Assembly (NCBI GenBank): GCA_029582165.1
Contig: CM055876.1
Span: forward strand, 12,792,501 to 12,856,500
Direction of reading: 5' to 3'
DNA length: 64,000 bases
Source: Portulaca oleracea
Lineage: Eukaryota; Streptophyta; Magnoliopsida; Caryophyllales; Portulacaceae
In this document: piece after piece, positions 33,183-43,374 of the stretch
Numbering within the stretch: position 1 is the stretch's first letter
How the letters are laid out: every line of letters begins with the position of its first letter
Notes under the pieces: model-generated
What the model was told of the DNA's origin: nothing
The model's input: only the letters and a program-made list of their open reading frames with translations
Database searches by the model: none
Position numbers and translations under genes: made by a program

Positions 33183-35815
33183 TGTAACGTAGTTTTTGTA
33201 CCCCAGTTTTGTCGTTCTCTTTCAGGGAGCTAGGGGCCTTGGTCATAGAGTCTAGGTCAATGGTCGGGATGAGATTGCTAGGGTAAGGATATCGATTTGA
33301 AGGGATCACAAATCGAGAAACAAAGCTAAGGTCGGTCAAGGGAAGGAAATGGGCTTCGGAGGCTTTTCGCGGTGATGGGGATGAGGAAATGGATTTTGCA
33401 ACAAGGGAGTAATAACAAGGGAGAATCAAGTGGCAATTCCGTAAGAAAATACCCACCGAGCTTCCTCTTTCGAGGATAGTCCGGATTAATTTCCCCAAAG
33501 TCCGCCACGGACCCGGAGGGTTAATGAAACGGAATTCCCTAGTTAACCTCCTTCAACTTTCGTGGGTGAGCATTAACTATCCCGACTTCAACCTTTCAAC
33601 ACAAGTATTGGATGTATTCGGGAGCTTTCGGACCCAAATACATCCTACTTGAGGGAAGGAAAAGAGTGGGAAATTGATTTCCCAACTTATTATTCACTAA
33701 TATTGCTAACCCAAACCTAATCGCCCATTCACACCCTTAATTACCCCTAACCCAAGGGTTTCTAGCCACTAATTATGATACTACAAAGCTAACAACATCC
33801 AAACCAACCCTAAGCATGATTTCTATCAACAACGAACACAAATCAAGCAAAATAATGAAATAGCAAGCAAGAACAATTAAACAAGCAGGAAAGTAATTAG
33901 AAAAGTAATTAGAAAAGTAATTAATAATGAGTTTAGGGAAGAGAATACTTATGAAAAAGTTGTAGATGAACAAAGAAAAGCAAAGGGAATGATAATTCAA
34001 CAATCTCTCAATTGTTTGAATCTTCAATCCTTGAATCACACCAAAAATCCACCAAAACCCTAGGATAATTAAGGCTAATCTCTCTCTCTAAAATCCACTA
34101 TACAAGGCTAAGAATAGAGTCTAAGTAACTAGAATATGTTCCTAAAGTGTCCCCCAAGAAATCATGTGGCGTGAAAGCAAACTTCAAATAACCAAAAACG
34201 AAGAAACTAAAACTAGAGGCGCTGGCTCACCGGCAATGGCGCCGTTTTGTGTAACGTGGTTTTTGTACCCCGGTTTTGTCGTTCTCTCTCAGGGAGCTAG
34301 GGGCCTTGGTCATAGAATCTAGGTCAATGGTTGGGATGAGATTGCTAGGGTAAGGATATCGGTTTTAAGGGATCACAAGCGAGAAACAAAGCTAAGGTCG
34401 GTCAAGGGAAATAAATGGGCTTCGGAGGCTTTTCGGGATGCAAACGCAGATGAGGAAATGGGTTTTGCAACAAGGGAGTAATAAGAAGGGAGAATCAAGT
34501 GGCAACTCCATTAGAAAATACCCACCGAGCTTCCTCTTTCGAGGATAGTCCAGATTAACTTCCCCAAAGTCCACCACGGACCCGGAAGGTTAATGAAACA
34601 GAATTCCCTAATTAACCTCCTTCCACTTTCGGGGGTGAGCATTAACTATCCCAGCTTCAACCTTCAACCACAAGTGTTGGATGTATTCAGGAGCTTTCGG
34701 ACCCAAATACATCCTACTTGAGGGAAGGAAAAGAGTGGGAAATTGATTTCCTAACTAATTATTCACTAATATTGCTAACCCAAACCTAATCATCCATTCA
34801 CACCCTTAATTACCCCCTAACCCATAGGGTTTCTAGCCACTAATCATGATACTAACTAAGCTAACAACATCCAAACCAACCCTAAGCATGATTTCTATCA
34901 ACAACAAACACAAATCAAGCAAAACAATGAAATAGCAAGCAAGAACAATTAAACAAGCAAGAAAGTAATTAGCAAAGTAATTAATAAAGAGTTAAGGGAA
35001 GTCAATACTTATCAAAATGTTGTAGATAAACAAAGAAAAGCAAAGGGAATGATAATCCAACAATCTCTCAATTGGTTGAATCTACAATCCTTAAATCACA
35101 CCAAAAATCCACCAAAACCCTAGAATAATTAAGGCTAATCTCTCTCTCTAAAATCCACTAATACAAGGCTAAGAATAGAGTCTAAGTAACTAGAATATGT
35201 TCCTAAAGTGTCCCCCAAGAAATCGTCAAAAGGGGATATAAATACAAGGCAAAACAGTTGGGCAAAACGTCGTCGCACAAGCCGAACATCACGCGTAGAA
35301 AAGGGGGAGACCGCAGGTGCGGTCTCTTGCTGTCCAGGGGGGGTCACGCGTGCCACCAGCAGGGTGGCGGGCGCTACCTTGTGAAATTTTCCTTGCGATT
35401 TTTCCTTCGACCGGTCCTTGGGACATCAGGTGTTGTCTTCCCCTGCCCAGCTAAGGTAGCGGGTGCCACGAGCAGTGTGGCGGGGGCTACCCTCCTCTTT
35501 TCTTCCTTTTGTTCCTTCCTTCATTCCAAGGCATGTAACGCCCGCTACAAGAGTCGTAGCGGGTGTTACCTCACTGATTTGCACCAAATGAAGGGAGAGT
35601 GGTCCTGGGTCAACTCTGCCTCGGCTCTTGGTCCGGTTCGCCTCGGGAAGTCACTGAAAATGCTCTAAAATGGCCCGTTTTACCTCGTTTTTGTGTAAAA
35701 TGCCAAAACCTATAAAATAACCAAAAACATACTAAAAAGCCATGAAAATAAACACGAAACGAGTCAAAAGCCTAAGAATTAAGGCGTTATTTAGACACAA
35801 AATTGGGTCTAAACA
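33183..35815 (-). mobile_element. Athila3: deleted LTR element nested in Athila2
   Basis: Left partial LTR 33183 to about 34163, an 87-bp internal remnant (gag leader and mutated primer site 34228-34245), then an intact LTR 34251-35815. It is flanked exactly by CTAGT (33178-33182 and 35816-35820). A single deletion removed everything between the 3' LTR U3 and the gag leader, leaving no genes. Confidence 0.9.
34251..35815 (-). repeat. 5' LTR of Athila3
   Basis: 1565 bp, TGTAACG to TAAACA, next to a primer site carrying several substitutions. Confidence 0.85.
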
Positions 35816-37397
35816 CTAGTGGGTTCCAACTGATTCCGAAAGACTCCAAGGACTCAGCCCGAGCTTAAAAATAAACGAAACGATCAAGGAAAGAAAAGAG
35901 TTGTCCTTCCTCGCATTTGGTCGCCCTTGGCTTGATGAGGGCCGTAGGTGATGCAAGGAGAGGCCCCACACTTTATTAACGCTTAAACTTTTCTTTTTGG
36001 GTTGGGTTTTCCCAAAGAAACTTTTTTAAAGATCGAGGCTAGTTTTGCAGGAATTGCACGACCCAAAATTTGGGGTCTACCTTCCCAACACAGTCTTTTC
36101 CATACACACCTCCGTCGAAAATTCGATATGGGAGGAGCATAAGGGGTATTATAGTCGTACCATTAATACCGATCCCGTGTAGGTCGACTAACTTTGTGGT
36201 GGTTTGATGTCGTTCAGCCGACTCTCCCCACTTAATCCGGTTATTTAGCTTAACTTTCTTTTTCTTTCTTTTTGCTTTTGCTTTTGACTTTGCTTTTGCT
36301 TTTGCTTTTCTTTTTCTTTCTTTTTAGAAAAACAAGCTCGGACACGAATCCCTAGAATCCCCCGGTATCAACCAGAACATGAAAGGAATCGGGGGTCTCG
36401 CTAGACACTCAATGAAAGAAATCTAAAAAGATGAGTCATGACAATCACTCAAGACAGGGTCGAAAATGCTCATACTGGTTTCTTTTAAAGAAGATTAAGA
36501 ACGACTTCCCAATTTTCGACAACAAGATCCAAGAAACAAAGCAAAAACATAGCGAAAACGAAAACCGAAAGAAAACTTTTAAGGCTTTCACTCCCTTTTT
36601 TCTCCTTATTCACACAAAAAAATTTTCAAATTTTAGGCAAAAACTAAGAAAACAAAAACAAAAAAAAACTAGGTGATCTACCCTTGAAACAGAATATCTC
36701 CCCCCCACACTTAAAACGCCACAATGTCCTCATTGTGGGAAGGTGTCACATGAAAAAGGGTAGAGAACCTACAAAAACAAACAAACAAAAACAACTAGCA
36801 CATAAAAGTGGTGGCGACCCGAGCCCACACGGCTCCAACAGCAATATTATCCCAACACAAACACTCAAAGGGGTTCGCCACCCAAAAGAAAAATCAAGCA
36901 TGTAACAAGGATCAAGAGGTTACCTCGTGGTCTTCAATTAAAGAACATAACCAATCCGCGATCCAGGAAAACATCACACTTGGGTTAGGACTAAACAAGG
37001 AAAACATAATAAGTGTGAGTGTTCGCATGCACAAAAGAAAAAGAACAAAAACAAAAGAAATAAAAAACAACACACTAGCTAAAGAACTTAAGAAAAACAA
37101 ACTATTTACAAAATTTACATTGACACTAGCTAGCCTCAACCCCGAGTCTCACTAATTTGAGGAAGGAATTAAGGGTGAAACATCTCTCATAACTGGCCTA
37201 ACCAATGATGAAGCAATAGGTGCAAAACAACTTAAACCATGGGGACAACGAACTCAACAAAACCAAACTAACCAGCACACTTCCCCCAACTTCCCCATAA
37301 AGCAACCCCTGCCCCCCCCCCCCCCACTCTTATCTAACACTAACAGTGTAAATAAAATCGATAAAGAGAGTAAAGTGGGAGTGGGGACACTTACAAA
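35816..37397 (-). other. Athila2 3' non-coding internal region
   Basis: Resumes at CTAGTGGGTTCC, matching base 250 onward of the window. It contains the conserved block (36048-36190), a CTTTTG-rich pyrimidine tract (36255-36330), a polypurine-like tract with a perfect stem-loop (36701-36738), and a C-run at about 37312-37325. No gene recognised. Confidence 0.75.
36701..36738 (-). other. Internal polypurine-like tract plus stem-loop, Athila2
   Basis: CCCCCCACACTTAAA, essentially the same as the terminal polypurine tract, is followed by stem CCACAATG (36719-36726) and CATTGTGG (36731-36738) with a TCCT loop. Confidence 0.6.
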
Positions 37398-37643
37398 TCA
37401 TTGCTCGGATCCTCCCGGGGGAAGATATGGGTGATAAGGAAATAATGTAGGATAGTGGCGGTTTATGTACTCTGGTGGTGTCGGGGGATTGTTTGCAATG
37501 GAGTAGTGATAATACCCCCAGTCACGCCAATACTGGTTTTGTTGTTGAAAATACTCCTCGTGCCTTTGAAGTGTAGACTGCTGGGCACGTAACAAATCTT
37601 GTTGGTCTACAACAAGTTGTTTTGACGCTGGAGTATCGTTCAT
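37398..37643 (-). CDS. Small Gln/Tyr/Pro-rich ORF overlapping ORF1 end
   Basis: 81 codons. Its ATG overlaps the ORF1 stop in an ATGA arrangement. The content is QQQNQYWRDWGYYHY and a PPTPPEY-type tail. It is either the original C-terminus of ORF1 separated by a frameshift or an independent short frame. I favour the frameshift reading because Athila ORF1 proteins often end in similar Gln/Tyr-rich sequence. No function can be assigned. Confidence 0.35.
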   Translation of the reverse strand: MNDTPASKQLVVDQQDLLRAQQSTLQRHEEYFQQQNQYWRDWGYYHYSIANNPPTPPEYINRHYPTLFPYHPYLPPGGSEQ

Positions 37644-38248
37644 AGTTCTCGAAGGTCAACTCTCATTTGTTCGAATTGGGAGTTGAGATGCTCAAGTGAA
37701 GCTTCCCATGGATGACTTCCACTTCCACTAGCTTTGCCATGGCCAGTATGCTCCTCTTCTTCCTCCTCATTTTCTTCTTCTTCCCCTTCTTCTTCATCAT
37801 TGTCCTCTTCTTCTTCCTCAACATCAGACACATCCGGACCACCCACCTTGCGGTCACTAGGAACTTGTCCACAAGACCAGTTACGCTCCTTAGTGATATC
37901 CAACCATTGCTCGGCATAGTCCGGATCCAAGAGAATCTTTGTTTTGTTGTCGTGTCCATGGCAATAAATCGTGGCTGTTGGGTGCTTGGCGAGGATATTC
38001 ATTTTCTGCAACCGGACCTTGTCGATAGGATTCGGAAGATAGCGCGGTGTCCACTTCTTCAAATATTTCCCAAAACCCTCTTGAACTAGGAAGTGGCAAA
38101 TGATGTGCCCCATCCCGATAGTAGTAGTTCGAGGTTCCATGCTAATCTCCCGCAGATAATGTAGAATGTAAGATCCGGTGTTTACCTTTTTACCCCTCAC
38201 TGCATTGTAGATCACAAAGAGATCATCTTTCCGAACCTTGGGGCGTCC
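37640..38248 (-). pseudogene. Athila ORF1-like protein, C-terminal segment
   Basis: This segment encodes DGRPKVRKDDLFVIYNAVRG and a helical region with MGHIICHFLVQEGFGKYLKK, then a long run of Glu/Asp (EEEEEDNDEEEGEEEENEEE) and a Ser/Gly/His-rich end. It continues the 39697-40363 segment in the same frame once the solo LTR is removed. The position between gag and the 3' LTR is where Athila elements carry an extra ORF, sometimes compared with env. I see no signal peptide or membrane segment, so an envelope role is not supported here. Confidence 0.6.
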
Positions 38249-38253
38249 ATCAT

Positions 38254-39691
38254 TGATAGGCCGCAAGTGCAGGGGTGAAATTGTAGCATAAATCAAGGTC
38301 GTTCCCACAGGGACTTTTCCTTTCAATGCACTGAACTAGCCTCCTAGTTTATCGCTAAGTCGATCCGTTTTTGGTTTGAAGTAACTAATTCTAAATCTAA
38401 TCACAATCAAGAACTAAACAAACTAATATTCACACAAACTTTTCTGATTTAACCAAGGTAAAAAGGCGTTCAGGGGATGAAACCTAAGTCAAATAACGAA
38501 TCAACGATGTGGATTGAACATTCATTTCATTAACTTGCACAATCAAGGTTCGATAATAGCATAAAACACTTCGCAATGAGATTTTGTCACTAGAGCGAAT
38601 TGCCAAGACTAACCAAGCACCTACTTTCGTGGTTATTTTGATTTGGTCAAGGTTAAAGATTTAATTATCTCAAGAACCCTAATTAAAACTTCTATGTCTA
38701 GATAATTTTAACTAGTTTAATCTAGGTTTTCGGGTAAACAAACTTCTCCTTTCGGTACTTCATTCAACAACCTATTAACTTGCAATTGGTGATCAAGCAA
38801 AAGCAATAACAATTCAATTCAAAGACCAAATAGATTGAAACAAATTAAATTCATGATAATTCAATCCAACAAAGTAAATTCATCAAGCAACTTCAAAGGT
38901 TCATCCCCTAAACTAAAAAGAACTACTCACTATTCATGTTTAAAACTACAAAGCAATTGAAATCTATTCTAGAAAGCATATGAAAATCTATGAGAGAATG
39001 AGAAATAAACCAAAGGGAAGAACAATCTTGCTAGGAATCAACTATGGAGAACTTTTGCTCCTCCACTTCAAGGTATATTCAAGTTGTTCTTCGATCTTCA
39101 ATCTTCTCTCAATCTTCAATGGTGGATGGAATATGGATGATGAATGATAGAGTTAGGGCATGGAATGGAAGATGGTGGAATGATGATTGCCTCCATAAAC
39201 AGCCGAAAATGACATAATATAGGCAAATTGCAACTCAAAACCGCCGAAAATGAAGAGACACGACAGACACGGACCGTGCCAGGGGTTACACGGACCGTGC
39301 TCCATAGTGACACGGACCGTGCCCCCCAGGTACTACCCGTGTCAGCTCCATTCACAATTTTCTTCAACTTCAGGTCATAGGCACTACCCGTGCCACTGCA
39401 GACACCACCCATGCCACTGCTAACTCGGGCCTAGGAGCTCTTTGGGCCATTGTTTGGGCCTTAGGTGATCCAACTCCACACTTCTTGGTCCTTTATGCAT
39501 GCAACTTGGATCTACACTTGATTTTTGGCTCGGTTTACATCTATTCTTCACAAATTACCTACAAAACTCACCAAACTCCAAACCAAGCGTAATATGGGAA
39601 ATTCAGGTATAAAATAATATAATCAAATCAAATATTCCCCAAATTCTCATCAAAACAACTAAGTTTTCGTATATACAAGAAGCACTTATCA
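38254..39691 (-). repeat. Solo LTR in ORF1 (TSD ATCAT)
   Basis: 1438 bp, beginning TGATAGGCCGC and ending CACTTATCA, flanked exactly by ATCAT at 38249-38253 and 39692-39696. It is related to the solo LTR at 41390. The GGGA-TCGACCTTGAT-like R/U5 end suggests minus orientation. It carries a dyad array and a TATATTAT box on the minus strand (39214-39221). Confidence 0.9.
39268..39415 (-). promoter_or_regulatory. Phased dyad array in ORF1 solo LTR
   Basis: Three identical CACGG-A-CCGTG dyads start at 39268, 39289 and 39311 (21 and 22 bp apart). Two GGCAC-TACCC-GTGCC-type dyads start at 39380 and 39401 (21 bp). The nearest dyad is 47 bp upstream of the minus-strand TATA-like box. Confidence 0.6.
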
Positions 39692-39696
39692 ATCAT

Positions 39697-40348
39697 CTCT
39701 CCCGAACACTGAACTTGTCACGGTCCTATGGAAGATTCGGATGACCGGATTGCAAAAATCACGCACCTTAGAGTTGCGGGAGCAATGATAGCGTGGTTCT
39801 CCATTTCTCATGCCGAGATTCATCCTCCTGCAACAAGTTAGGTCCTTCATTGCTTTTTGCTCATCAAAATTTACGCATCGCTCATAAAATCTCCCATCCT
39901 CGGGCAACCCCAACCTTTGGCAAAAACGCTTCAAGGTGCACTTCTTATCTTTGTTGGCGACTCGGTATTCAAAATGCACATTTTTCTTTCCATCATCGTG
40001 AACCTTCAAGGAGCTTAAAAAGCCGAGGATGGGTTGGTCCACAACCGATTCATCAATCATGATGAACACCTCCCAACCAAGAATGCTAATGAGATAATCG
40101 ATGCTCGGCTTGCAATGGATGGCTTCAATCGCCGCCGCATCATAAATATCCGGTGCACATATTTTCCGTGCTTGGAGCGCTTCATACCGTTGTCTATGCT
40201 CTTCATCCCGGAAGGTTACATCAGCATCAGGTTCACACCGAATTAGTGTGGCCGGTTGCGCTATGTAACGTTCCTTTGCAGATAAGGATGGTCCCGGTTG
40301 CGATGAAGAAGCTTCATCGTCTCGTGAACGCTTGCTCCTTCCACTCAT
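39697..40348 (-). pseudogene. Athila ORF1-like protein, N-terminal segment
   Basis: Start chosen at the ATG at 40346-40348 (MSGRSKRSRDDEASSSQPGP), a nuclear-localisation-like basic start typical of Athila ORF1; another ATG lies five codons upstream. The body includes VTFRDEEHRQRYEALQARKI, LISILGWEVFIMIDE and FEYRVANKDKKCTLKRFCQR. It is interrupted at FGRDD by the solo LTR. The two halves keep frame, so the gene was intact when the LTR element landed. Confidence 0.65.
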
Positions 40349-40363
40349 GATGAACAAAAGCAA

Positions 40364-41384
40364 GACTTGGCAAGATTTTTGACAATAATAGTGCCTAAAT
40401 CATAAAGGTAAACCAAAAATTCGACACAAGCAACAAACACGTGAGTTTGAAAAGCTTATGCACAAAATTCACAAGAGATTACTTCAGATCGGAGCACTTG
40501 AACGTGTATTCACCAAGGAGGAACAATTTTGCTTGTCAAAATGAGCAATACACAGCCCATACAAACAAAACGCAAGTAAAGCATACTTATACAACTCACT
40601 GTGTGAATGTGTTTGAAAATCGACAAGAGCTCTTAGTACAACTAGTATACTTATGCTTTGACAAATGAAGTGCAACAATTGATCGCATAAAGCACTAATG
40701 AATTAGCACATCATATACACAAAGAATACCAAAACAGCACACAAAGCATCAAGCAAAAACACAACATTCAAACTCAATACACAACAAGGTGAAAATGTAT
40801 GAAAATTGAAGAATCTGACTTAACTCATCATGAATGACCAACAAATTCCACAAATTATGTGCAGCCAATCACTCAAAATACTAAAGCAAGATCACATCAC
40901 TCGAATTTAACACACAGCAAGGCAAAATTATATGCAGCAAATCAACAAATTCAATCCCTAAGTCAACAAAGCATGACAAACGAACCAAAATTAGATGAGG
41001 AAGGAAAGAAATTCACACAATGACACAAGAGATACCTCCTTTAGCTGTCTAGAATGGGTGCCTCGAACAATGCTCCACACTTGGATGAATCTGAGCAGAA
41101 ATTTGAAACTCCAACAGCAGATTTTCGCAACAATAAGAAGAAATTAGGTTTAGATTTCGAAAATGAATGGAGGATGAGGGACGAATTGAGAGTGGAGAGG
41201 AAGGAAGGGTGTGGGTGAGATCTTGTGTCGCAGGTTTAGGGCTTGTAGAGAGAGCTGGTCGAGTGAGTGAGAGAAAAGAAATGAGAAAAGTGGGAGAAGA
41301 CTCGGGTTTTTAGGCCGAAAACAATCACTGGCAGCATCAGGTCGTAGGCACAACCAATGTCGTCGCGGGCGCGACATACGCTGG
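40364..41384 (-). other. Athila2 non-coding region upstream of ORF1
   Basis: No gene. The right end (41340-41384) carries two dyads, GGTCGTA-GG-CACAACC (centre 41347) and GTCGCG-GG-CGCGAC (centre 41368), 21 bp apart. They continue beyond the solo LTR at 42890-42935. Confidence 0.5.
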
Positions 41385-41389
41385 GCGTC

Positions 41390-42817
41390 TGATACGCCAC
41401 AAGTGCACGGGTGTACGTGTAGCAAATATCAAGGTCGATCCCACAGGGACTTTGTTAACTACACACCAAACTAGCTTCCTATGTGATTGCTAAATCGGTC
41501 GGATTTTTTTATCGTGGAAAACTATTTCTATTTCTAATCACTAAAAAGGGCAAAACCAACAAATATTCACACAATTTACTTGGATTAATCAATATGAGAA
41601 AAGCGTTCAGGGGATAAAACCTAACTCTATGAATCAAACAAGTGGATTGAACATGTATGTCACTAATTTGGTACATTTTAGGGTCGATAATCACATGATG
41701 TATTCCGTAGCGAGCTTTTGGCAATGAAACAGATTGTTTAGTAAAATTGATCTATTAGACTCTTTATTATGTCAATTTTATCTAAGTTAAATATCAAATT
41801 ATCCAATGACCCCTAATTACAAAGTCTTATATCTCTAGTTCACTTCATAAACTAGTTTAATCCTAAGGGTTCCGATTGTCGAATTTCTCTGTTCGGTACT
41901 TCATTCAACAATCTAATTCCATATTCTTGATGTCCAATAAAAAATAATGACAAACATAATCAAAGGTTAAATAAAATGCATTCAAACTAGATAAACAAAC
42001 TTGTTCAATCCAACAAAACTCAATCCATAAGAGAAACTAATAAGGGTTTATCCCCTAAACTTATGAAAATGCTCACTACTCATGTTCGACTCACAAAACA
42101 TAACAAATTCTGCTCTAGAAAGCATGGAAACTATGAGAAAGAGAAATAAACCGAGTTGGATTTCAATCCTTGCTTGAATGTTGATCCGCGGGGACTTTTG
42201 CTCCTCCACTTTTCTCCAATTCTTGAGAACCAATCTTCCAAAACTCAACCAATCTCTCTATCTTCACAATGGATGAATGTGGATGGAAATATGGATGAAA
42301 GGATGGATGAATATGATGATGAGGATGATGATGAATAGGAGTCAATGCCAGCAAAAACCACCGGATACATCAATTATATAGCATTAAGAGCAACCGAAAC
42401 GCCATTTTGCATTAAACAGAGCCAACACGGGTGATTCCAGGTCAACACGGGTCGTGTTGCCCTGACACGGACAGTGTTGGTCACTGGAGTTATATTTTGG
42501 ACTTTCTGGAGGTTGAAACGACCCGTTTTGGGTCTTTTCTCACCCGTGTTAATGTCTGCCGGTATCCAATGAATTCTTGGGCTTGAGCTTGGGCCTTGGG
42601 GTGGATTTATTCTTCAATTGTGATCCTCTTGGACTCCATACACTTGATTTTAAGCTTGATTTCTTCACTTTAACACTAATTTCCTACAAAATTATACCAA
42701 ACTCCAACCAAGGATAAAATAGAGAATTCGAGTATAAAAATAATACATTCATATCAATAATCACTCAAATTAACTCTAAATTACCCAAGATCACATATAT
42801 ACAAAATACACTTATTA
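41390..42817 (-). repeat. Solo LTR upstream of ORF1
   Basis: 1428 bp, beginning TGATACGCCAC and ending CACTTATTA (terminal CA mutated to TA), with flanks GCGTC (41385-41389) and GCATC (42818-42822). Both differences are CpG- or CA-type transitions. Same family as the ORF1 solo LTR. Confidence 0.8.
42423..42478 (-). promoter_or_regulatory. Phased dyads in second solo LTR
   Basis: Three dyads with CAACACG/CGTGTTG arms, centred near 42431, 42451 and 42471. They lie 43 bp upstream of a minus-strand TATATAA (42374-42380). Confidence 0.5.
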
Positions 42818-42822
42818 GCATC

Positions 42823-43374
42823 GCTGATCGCAAGCGCTGTCTTCTTGACCATAGTTGCGGTCGGCTCCTGGAAGTTGCGCTACTACTGCTGTACGGAGGC
42901 GGGTGCTACATCTTGGGTAGCGCCTGCTACCCTCTGCTGTGAATTCAAACAATGTAAATAAAATTCAACCCCTAAAAATTCCCACACTTGAACACTCAAT
43001 TCTAAAATTTTCTAACTTTCAAACTCTCTCAACACTCATATATTTTTCAAAACTTCACTCACTCACACTACTTCTTTCACTCAAACTTCGATTTTCTTAT
43101 TTTTCAACTCTAACTTTTTCTATTTTTCACATCATTTTTCATCTTTTTTTTCTACTTTTTCTAATGAACCTAGAACTAATACCTTAAGAATACAAAAGAA
43201 AGGGATAAAGAAAAACTAAAAAGGCAAGAAAAATGGAAAAACCTAAAGAAAACTAAAAAAGAAAAATTGAAAAGAAGAAAAGAAATAAAATTAGAAAAAT
43301 GTAAAAACTAAAAACTAGAAATGAGAAACTCAAAAATTATGGGGTGCCTCCCATAGAGCACTAGTTTTAGGTCC
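42823..43374 (-). other. Athila2 non-coding region after gag
   Basis: Contains two dyads 21 bp apart (GGAGGCG-GG-TGCTACA, centre 42902, and GGTAGCG-CC-TGCTACC, centre 42923), then AT-rich and A-rich sequence. No pol genes are present where they would be expected. Confidence 0.55.

Noticed and set aside
31184..33508. Identical ORFs of 106 and 60 codons repeated at a 1994-bp offset.
   Set aside because: They are frames within the duplicated LTRs, with no protein family resemblance, and some cross the LTR/stub junction.
37712..38089. A plus-strand ORF rich in Phe and Leu resembling a membrane protein.
   Set aside because: It is the antisense of the Glu-rich tail of ORF1 (GAA/GAG read as TTC/CTC).
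37640..40363. ORF1 as a true envelope gene of a plant endogenous retrovirus.
   Set aside because: No signal peptide, transmembrane segment or furin-like site is visible. The basic N-terminus and acidic tail fit the Athila ORF1 type better.
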